Source of the DNA: an uncultured Chlorobiaceae bacterium
GTDB lineage: Bacteria > Bacteroidota > Chlorobiia > Chlorobiales > Chlorobiaceae
Assembly: GCA_903917955.1 (NCBI GenBank)
Contig: CAIXCO010000045.1
Coordinates: 1 to 28,319, forward strand
Direction: 5' to 3'
DNA length: 28,319 nucleotides
Shown: positions 23,375 through 28,319 of the stretch, piece by piece
Layout of the letters: the number at the start of each line of letters is the position of its first letter
Position numbering within the stretch: position 1 is the stretch's first letter
The notes under the pieces: generated by a model
Told to the model about the DNA's origin: nothing
Database searches by the model: none
What the model saw: the letters and a program-made list of their open reading frames with translations, nothing else
Program-made: the position numbers and the translations under genes

Positions 23375-23688
23375 CGCTTGTTATGTAAAAAAGCAACAGC
23401 AAAAAGAAGAAAAAGCAGTTCTCCCCTGCAAGGGAGTATCCCGCCAATAGGGCACATGCCACAATTCATCATCAGGGAATTACTTGTCAATACTTCATCA
23501 TCTACCATATAGAAAGCCGGGAAAAAGGGAGATGACAGGGGAAAACTCTCTCTACATGAAAAAAGGGATAAGCACAGCAAGGAGTTATGGAACGGATGTT
23601 CCCTGTTCATAAACGAAGAATTTCAGTAGCTTTGGTAAAATATAAAAAAAATCAATAAAAAAATGCTCTTCACCGTAGTTCCTGTGCA
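23375..23688 (-). promoter_or_regulatory. Non-coding leader/promoter region of rho
   Basis: This gap lies between the folC stop and rho. On the minus strand it starts with T-rich runs (T7, T8) that could end folC transcription. It has a perfect -35-like TTGACA (23490-23485) without a good -10, and near rho a small GC hairpin CTCCC/GGGAG (23421-23436) followed by AACTGC and long T-rich stretches, which resembles a weak attenuator. A 79-codon open frame across it (23610-23371) has no ribosome binding site and I do not call it a gene. Confidence 0.35.
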
Positions 23689-24957
23689 TCATGTTTCTGC
23701 TGCAAGAAGATCACCAGCAAGATAAAACGAGCCTGTCACAAGAATCACATCATCAGCGTCCGCTTTTTCAAGCAGATATGCGAGCCCCTCTCTGCCAGTC
23801 GTACACACTTTGGCCTCCCCCCCCTCTTCGATACACAGGGAACCGAGTGTTTCGGCTGGAACGCTTCGTTCTGAGGGTATATTGACCAGAACAAAGGTGC
23901 CGTCGAGGCGAAGAAGTTCGCGGATAATCGCCCTCGCATCCTTGTCTGAAGCGAGACCGAGAAGAACATGCATGCGGCGATAGCGATGCCGGAATAAACA
24001 GAGCGTATTGACCGTTGCACGCATCCCGTCAGGATTGTGTGATACATCAAGAAAGAGTGCGGGATGAGTACCTATACGCTCAAGCCTTGCACGGTATCCT
24101 GTCTGCAATAACCCTTCAAGGCCTGCCGCGATATACTCTGGAGCAATTCCTGCATGTTCGGCAACCATGACGGCAAGAGAGAGTGTAGACGAATGAAACA
24201 ATCCTGTCAGTGGCGCCTTCAGTGCGGAATAATGGCGAAAAGCTGTTGTAAGCTCAAACTCAACCATTCCCGGCTCAACTGAGGTGAACTGGCAGGACGA
24301 ATCTTTTCCGGCAACAAAGAGGGGTGCATTACACTCTTCGGCCATCTGCTCTATTGCACGAAAGGCTTCTGGCTCGGTAACCGCCGTAAAGACCTTGCTC
24401 TTTGGCTTGATAATGGCAGCCTTTTCGGCAGCAATCAAGGCGAGAGTTTCGCCCAGCCAGTCGGTATGATCGAGAGCGATTGTTGTAATGAGCGCATAAT
24501 CAGAATCCACAACATTGGTTGCATCAAGCCGTCCCCCCATGCCGGTCTCAATAATGGAAACGTCTACACCTTCATCAGCAAACCAGGCAAAAGCAATCGC
24601 TGTTGTTGCCTCAAAAAATGTAGCATGGTTTTCAAGAATTGAATCATTCAAAAGCGAACAGTAATAGGCAACGCGCTCCCGGGGAATCTGGCACCCGTTG
24701 ATACGGATACGCTCGGTAAAATCAACAAGATGGGGAGAGGTATAAAGCGCACACTTTTTGCCTGCTGCCTGAAATATGGAGGCAAGTGCTGCCGCAACGC
24801 TTCCCTTTCCGTTGGTGCCAGCAATATGAACAACCAGCCCCAATCGCTTCTGCGGCGAGCCCGCAAGATCAAGCAGTGATCGAACGCGGTCGAGACCGGG
24901 TTTTATACCAAACCGGTGCAGTGGATAAAGAAAATCGAGAGCTTCCTGGTAGGTCAC
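23689..24957 (-). CDS. folC: Folylpolyglutamate synthase / dihydrofolate synthase
   Basis: FolC adds glutamate to dihydropteroate and then to folates, using ATP; it belongs to the Mur ligase family. The ATP-binding P-loop is HIAGTNGKGSV (GTNGKGS at about 47-53 from the chosen start). Further family marks are YTSPHLVDFTERIRING, FFEATTAIAF, IIETGMGGRLDATNVVDSD, TTIALDHTDWLG and the C-terminal DVSHNPDGMRA. The open frame runs back to a TTG at 25050, but that extension lies inside ruvA. GTG at 24957 (VTYQEALDFLYPL) begins the conserved domain 10 bases after the ruvA stop and gives 422 residues, normal for FolC. The weak ribosome binding site suggests coupling to ruvA translation. Confidence 0.93.
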   Translation of the reverse strand: MTYQEALDFLYPLHRFGIKPGLDRVRSLLDLAGSPQKRLGLVVHIAGTNGKGSVAAALASIFQAAGKKCALYTSPHLVDFTERIRINGCQIPRERVAYYCSLLNDSILENHATFFEATTAIAFAWFADEGVDVSIIETGMGGRLDATNVVDSDYALITTIALDHTDWLGETLALIAAEKAAIIKPKSKVFTAVTEPEAFRAIEQMAEECNAPLFVAGKDSSCQFTSVEPGMVEFELTTAFRHYSALKAPLTGLFHSSTLSLAVMVAEHAGIAPEYIAAGLEGLLQTGYRARLERIGTHPALFLDVSHNPDGMRATVNTLCLFRHRYRRMHVLLGLASDKDARAIIRELLRLDGTFVLVNIPSERSVPAETLGSLCIEEGGEAKVCTTGREGLAYLLEKADADDVILVTGSFYLAGDLLAAET

Positions 24958-24967
24958 CGTTATGTGG

Positions 24968-25570
24968 CTAACTGTTATGAATTGAGAGAAGAGCGGCCTT
25001 GATAACCTCTTCGACCGTAAGTTGGGGGGTTTGCTCAAGAATAGCCACAACAGCCTTTTGAGCCATAATTCTCGAAAATCCGAGGGTTACAAGGGCATTG
25101 ACCGCATCGTCCCGCAACCGACTCGACGGAATACCGTCTTGAGAGGCAATGGCGGAAACAGGAGAAAGTTTCAGGATTCTGTCGCGTAAATCGAGAATAA
25201 TTTTTGCCGCAGTCTTCTTTCCGACACCGGTTATACCGTAGAGCCGTTCCGGGGAATCAGCCAGAATAGCTTCATGAATATCCTGAACGGAGAGTCCCGA
25301 AAGAAGCGCAAGAGCAAGCTTTGGCCCCACACCCGTGGCAAGCAAAAGCAGCCGGAAGAGTTGACGCTCCTCCTCCTTTGAAAAGCCATAAAGCTGCAAG
25401 AGATCTTCCCGAACAACAAGATGCGCAAAAAGGAGTACGTCACTGCCCTGCTCGGGCAACTGGCGAAAGGTGGTTGCGGAAATCAGCAGTTGGTATGCAA
25501 TACCGGAAACCTCGACAACCGCCTCTTCTGGCAAGAGTGAAGCAAGCTTGCCGCGAAAATATGCAAACAT
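24968..25570 (-). CDS. ruvA: Holliday junction DNA helicase subunit RuvA
   Basis: RuvA tetramers bind the four-way Holliday junction and load the RuvB motors for branch migration. The 200-residue protein has the three expected parts: an N-terminal OB-fold (MFAYFRGKLASLLPEEAVVE), tandem helix-hairpin-helix motifs (LLLATGVGPKLALALLS and LYGITGVGKKTAAKIILDLRD), and the C-terminal RuvB-binding domain (DDAVNALVTLGFSRIMAQKAV). ruvB and ruvC are not next to it. It is followed after ten bases by folC on the same strand, and rpsT precedes it by 119 bases. Confidence 0.96.
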   Translation of the reverse strand: MFAYFRGKLASLLPEEAVVEVSGIAYQLLISATTFRQLPEQGSDVLLFAHLVVREDLLQLYGFSKEEERQLFRLLLLATGVGPKLALALLSGLSVQDIHEAILADSPERLYGITGVGKKTAAKIILDLRDRILKLSPVSAIASQDGIPSSRLRDDAVNALVTLGFSRIMAQKAVVAILEQTPQLTVEEVIKAALLSIHNS

Positions 25571-25689
25571 GAAAGAGTGTATGGAAACCCGGCCTGAAAG
25601 GCTTTAAGAGCGTTCTCTTAGCAGCTTTTCGGAGCCGGATGTCAGACAATGAAGATTACTCCAGGCCAAACCGGAAAAATTCCGAAAGC

Positions 25690-25965
25690 TTATTCGGCCT
25701 TCCCATAACTGTTCATAAGACGCGTCAACTGTGACTTCTTACGGGATGCCTTGTTGGGATGGATGTAGTTCTTTACCCCAAGACGATCAATTTTCTGTAC
25801 TGCTGAGCGGTAGGCCACTTCGACTGCTGCCTTGTCTGCACTGGTATCAATCAGTTTTTGCATGGTTTTGACAAGAACCTTCATCTCTTTTTTTCTTGCT
25901 CTGTTCCTGGCATTTCTTCTTTCTGACTGCCGCAATCTTTTCTCAGCCGATTTGTGTAAAGGCAT
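25690..25965 (-). CDS. rpsT: 30S ribosomal protein S20
   Basis: bS20 is an early-binding protein of the small ribosomal subunit. The 91-residue protein begins MPLHKSAEKRLRQSERRNAR and contains the basic helices and the C-terminal KNYIHPNKASRKKSQLTRLM expected for S20 (usual consensus: KGIIHKNKAARKKSRL). The open frame extends to 26124, but the extra residues are not part of S20 and the promoter lies within that stretch. No Shine-Dalgarno is visible before ATG 25965, as is common for S20, whose translation is regulated from its own leader in some bacteria. Confidence 0.96.
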   Translation of the reverse strand: MPLHKSAEKRLRQSERRNARNRARKKEMKVLVKTMQKLIDTSADKAAVEVAYRSAVQKIDRLGVKNYIHPNKASRKKSQLTRLMNSYGKAE

Positions 25966-26010
25966 ATAAGGTGCTGTTAAGGTAATGTAGTGTTGAATAA
26001 CAAAAGACAT

Positions 26011-26040
26011 ATAATATAGAAGAAACAAGGAAAAATTCAA
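26011..26040 (-). promoter_or_regulatory. Promoter of rpsT
   Basis: On the minus strand, TTGAAT (26040-26035), an 18-bp spacer and TATTAT (26016-26011). It places the transcript start about 40 bases before the S20 start codon, and supports the short version of S20 rather than the longer open frame. Confidence 0.5.
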
Positions 26041-26182
26041 AAGTATTTTCTTTGCACCCAGTCTCCGCATGCGGCCTTCCCGCCTCTCTACATCCCTGCA
26101 GCCGCCTTTCAGCCCGGCACTCAAAACACAACACCCTTTTTCTTATATTGAGCAAAATGTTAACCACCGTTATGGAGCTTTT

Positions 26183-27628
26183 ATGAGTCTGATGATCAGC
26201 GTTTCAGGGATAAGAGGAGTTGTCGGCGAAAGCCTGACCCCGAAAAATCTCACTGCATTTGCCATGGCCTTTGCCGCCCTGATGTTTCGCCAGAGAGAGA
26301 GGCGTGAGGGGAGCCAGAGGGAGCAACGGCCAAAGATTGTCATAGGCCGCGATACCCGACCAACAGGCAAAGTCATCAGCGACCTGGTCAGCAACACCTT
26401 GCTGCTGTGCGGGTGCGATGTGGTCGATCTTGGCATTGCCACAACTCCGACCGTTGAAATTGCCGTTCCGGGTGAGCGTGCCGACGGTGGGCTGATCATT
26501 ACAGCCTCACACAACCCTGTGGCATGGAACGCGCTGAAAATGCTCAACCATCAGGGCGAATTTTTGAATGCAGCCGACGTTGATGAGTTGCTTGTTATTG
26601 CTGAAGAGGAGCTCTTTGTCACTGCTCACTGGGATTCAATCGGCACGCTCTCGAGCAATGGACTCTATGGCGCCCGGCATATCAAAAAAGTACTTGAACT
26701 TCCCTGCATTGATACCTCCTCCATTGCAAAAGAGCAGTTCAGGGTGCTTGTTGACTGCGTGGAAGGGGCGGGCTCCTCAATTATTCCCGACCTTTGCCGG
26801 GAGCTTGGTATCAACAGCATTGTCGAGGTTGCCTGCGGCGGCACTGGTCTCTTTCCGAGAAACCCAGAACCCATTGAAGAAAATCTTGCATCCACCATCG
26901 CCGCGCTCAAAAAGAGTGACTGCGATTTTGCCCTGATCGTTGACCCTGATGTTGACCGCCTTGCCCTGCTCTGTGAAGATGGTGCACTCTTTGGAGAGGA
27001 GTACACCCTCGTCGCCTGCGCTGATTTTTACCTGCAACACCATAGTGGGCCGGTGGTCAACAATCTTTCAAGCAGTCGAGCCTTGCGTGATATTGCCGCC
27101 AAATACGGCGAGGCCTGCTACAGCGCAAAGGTTGGTGAAGCCAACGTCAGCGAAATGATGAAAGAGGTACAGGCCGTCATCGGCGGTGAAGGCAATGGAG
27201 GGGTCATTCTTCCGGAACTGCACTACGGCCGCGACGCTCTGGTCGGTATCGCGCTTATCGTCCAGGCATTCACCCTCTGGCGCACTGAAAACCGGGGCGG
27301 CACACTCTCGCAGTTCCGCCGCAACTTTCCTGACTACGTGATGTCGAAACAGAAAATTGAACTCGGTTCAACAAGCCGCGCCGCGCTTACCACACTTTTG
27401 ACTGACCTTGCCAGCCACTATAAAAGCGCTGAAGCAAGCTGGCTGGACGGGCTGAAGCTTGATTTTGCCGACAGTTGGGTACATCTGCGCCCCTCCAACA
27501 CTGAGCCTATCGTGAGAATCTATGCCGAAGCACCCTCACAAGAGCGGGCTGAAGCGCTGGCCAGCGAGCTGAAGCAGAACATTGAGCAAAGAGTTGCGGG
27601 ACTTGGGGGCATTGGAGAGCATGAGTAA
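26183..27628 (+). CDS. glmM: Phosphoglucosamine mutase (GlmM-like phosphohexomutase)
   Basis: The enzyme turns glucosamine 6-phosphate into glucosamine 1-phosphate for UDP-GlcNAc, feeding peptidoglycan and lipid A. From ATG 26183 (GGAG seven bases upstream) it has 481 residues: SVSGIRGVVGESLTP at the start, the catalytic serine loop TASHNP (S109), the metal loop DPDVDR with D254, D256 and D258, the sugar loop GGEGNGGV (334-341) and the phosphate loop RPSNTEP (436-442). The DPDVDR and GEGNGG variants are typical of Bacteroidetes/archaeal-type GlmM rather than the E. coli form, so sugar specificity is less certain. The frame is open 38 codons further upstream, but that lacks family sequence. 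It overlaps the ABC transporter gene by eight bases, indicating coupling. Confidence 0.88.
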   Translation: MSLMISVSGIRGVVGESLTPKNLTAFAMAFAALMFRQRERREGSQREQRPKIVIGRDTRPTGKVISDLVSNTLLLCGCDVVDLGIATTPTVEIAVPGERADGGLIITASHNPVAWNALKMLNHQGEFLNAADVDELLVIAEEELFVTAHWDSIGTLSSNGLYGARHIKKVLELPCIDTSSIAKEQFRVLVDCVEGAGSSIIPDLCRELGINSIVEVACGGTGLFPRNPEPIEENLASTIAALKKSDCDFALIVDPDVDRLALLCEDGALFGEEYTLVACADFYLQHHSGPVVNNLSSSRALRDIAAKYGEACYSAKVGEANVSEMMKEVQAVIGGEGNGGVILPELHYGRDALVGIALIVQAFTLWRTENRGGTLSQFRRNFPDYVMSKQKIELGSTSRAALTTLLTDLASHYKSAEASWLDGLKLDFADSWVHLRPSNTEPIVRIYAEAPSQERAEALASELKQNIEQRVAGLGGIGEHE

Positions 27629-28319
27629 CAACCCTGGAAAAAAGAGCTTCCACCCGCAGCAGGATGATACCCTGCAGAAAGGGAAAAAACGTTCGGTTGA
27701 CCGCTACATCGTCTCTCGCCTCCTCGGCTATATCAAGCCCTACAGCACGCTTGTTGCTGCGGCCATTGCCATCACTATCGCAGGCTCCTTTCTCGGCCCG
27801 CTGCGCCCCTGGCTGACAAAGATCGCCATTGATGACTACATCGCCCACGGCAATCTCAAGGGTTTGACCGTTATCAGCATTATTCTGGCAGCCGCCATAT
27901 TGCTTGACGGCATCAAGCAGTATATCACGACATGGATGACCCAGATTATCGGCCAAAAGGCGGTCTTCGACATCCGGATGGATATTTTCTGCCACCTGCA
28001 AAAGCTGCCCGCAAGATTCTTCGACCGCAACCCCATCGGACGGCTGATCACCCGGACAACAAGCGATGTCGAATCGCTGAACGAGATGCTCTCAAGCGGC
28101 ATTATCACCATTCTTGGCGACCTCCTTCAGCTCTTTTTTATTGTGGTACTGATGGCGTGGATCGACTGGCAGTTGACCCTTATCGTTCTCAGCATTCTTC
28201 CCCTGATGATCTGGGCTACCATTGTCTTTAAAAACAGTGTAAGGATTGCCTTCCAGGATGTGCTTACCCATCAGGCACGGCTCAACACTTTTTTTCAGGA
28301 GCATCTCACCGGCATGAGC
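27621..28319 (+). CDS. ABC exporter, membrane domain (partial, runs off right edge)
   Basis: The frame opens with ATG 27621 inside the end of glmM (GGAG just upstream) and is uninterrupted for 233 codons to the window edge. After a polar N-terminus it has the first helices of a type I (MsbA/LmrA-like) exporter: YIKPYSTLVAAAIAITIAG, LKGLTVISIILAAAILLDG, then IGQKAVFDIRMDIFCHLQKL and PARFFDRNPIGRLITRTTSD. The latter is the coupling-helix signature RxxxFxxLxxLPxxFFDRxPxGxLxxRxTxD of ABC half-transporters. The ATP-binding domain lies beyond the window. It may export lipid or a peptide; MsbA-like lipid A flipping would fit the envelope theme, but substrate cannot be told here. Confidence 0.9.
   Translation, partial: MSNNPGKKSFHPQQDDTLQKGKKRSVDRYIVSRLLGYIKPYSTLVAAAIAITIAGSFLGPLRPWLTKIAIDDYIAHGNLKGLTVISIILAAAILLDGIKQYITTWMTQIIGQKAVFDIRMDIFCHLQKLPARFFDRNPIGRLITRTTSDVESLNEMLSSGIITILGDLLQLFFIVVLMAWIDWQLTLIVLSILPLMIWATIVFKNSVRIAFQDVLTHQARLNTFFQEHLTGMS

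Noticed and set aside
23371..23610. 79-codon frame ending just before rho, possible leader peptide
   Set aside because: No ribosome binding site at its first or internal ATG and no conserved-looking sequence; treated as non-coding leader.
24958..25050. Upstream extension of folC
   Set aside because: It starts at a TTG inside ruvA and carries no FolC sequence; GTG 24957 fits the family start.
25966..26124. Extended N-terminus of ribosomal protein S20
   Set aside because: S20 begins MPLHKSAEKR; the extension contains the promoter and does not look like ribosomal protein.
26069..26182. 38-codon N-terminal extension of glmM
   Set aside because: Lacks family sequence, while ATG 26183 has a good ribosome binding site and begins the conserved domain.
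1..28319. CRISPR array, insertion sequence or integrase/attachment site at the tRNAs
   Set aside because: I found no regularly spaced repeats, no transposase or integrase frame, and no duplicated tRNA 3' end near tRNA-Leu or tRNA-Lys.

Overview
This window looks like ordinary chromosome from a Gram-negative bacterium, most likely a green sulfur bacterium (Chlorobi, Chlorobium/Pelodictyon-like). That assignment is an inference. It rests on lipopolysaccharide genes (lpxB, kdsD), a BamA-type outer-membrane assembly protein, a succinyl-CoA synthetase alpha subunit, a bifunctional-nuclease/UVR protein, a tiny very basic COX24-like protein of the kind seen in Bacteroidetes/Chlorobi, and GlmM with a GGEGNGG loop. 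No photosynthesis gene is present to confirm it.

Layout. Positions 1-217 are AT-rich edge sequence without a supportable gene. Positions 218-3373 form a small accessory, defence-like block, all on the minus strand. It holds a TIR-like gene broken by a +1 frameshift in a T7 run, a D12-class adenine DNA methyltransferase, and a NotI-family restriction endonuclease. Positions 3464-4914 carry a small membrane protein and lpxB (minus), divergent from a phosphohexomutase at 5034-6416. Positions 6674-8956 are an ECF sigma factor, a single-pass candidate anti-sigma factor and two Spy/CpxP/CnrX-like periplasmic proteins, probably one envelope or metal stress-sensing operon. Positions 9046-10926 hold a Wzx-like flippase and a small anchored coiled-coil protein (minus). 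kdsD (plus) converges on sucD and gatA (minus). Positions 14641-18019 are uppS-bamA, followed by a small outer-membrane barrel protein.

From 19022 to 25965 almost everything is on the minus strand. Read in genome order it is bifunctional nuclease, etfA, etfB, tRNA-Leu(GAG), tRNA-Lys(UUU), a 35-residue basic protein, rho, folC, ruvA and rpsT. At the right end glmM (plus) overlaps an ABC exporter that runs off the window.

Much of the core content serves the cell envelope: lipid A (lpxB), Kdo (kdsD), sugar phosphates (phosphohexomutase, glmM), undecaprenyl carrier (uppS), flipping (Wzx-like, perhaps the ABC exporter), outer-membrane assembly (bamA), and a sigma-factor system that may monitor the periplasm. 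Four transcription starts share a recognisable promoter form, TTGnAT-17/18 bp-TATTAT: uppS, the barrel protein, the basic-protein/tRNA unit and rpsT. Best candidates for less-described biology are the restriction-modification pair with its TIR-like neighbour, and the sigma/anti-sigma/twin Spy-like operon. All family assignments come from reading motifs by eye; no database search was run.
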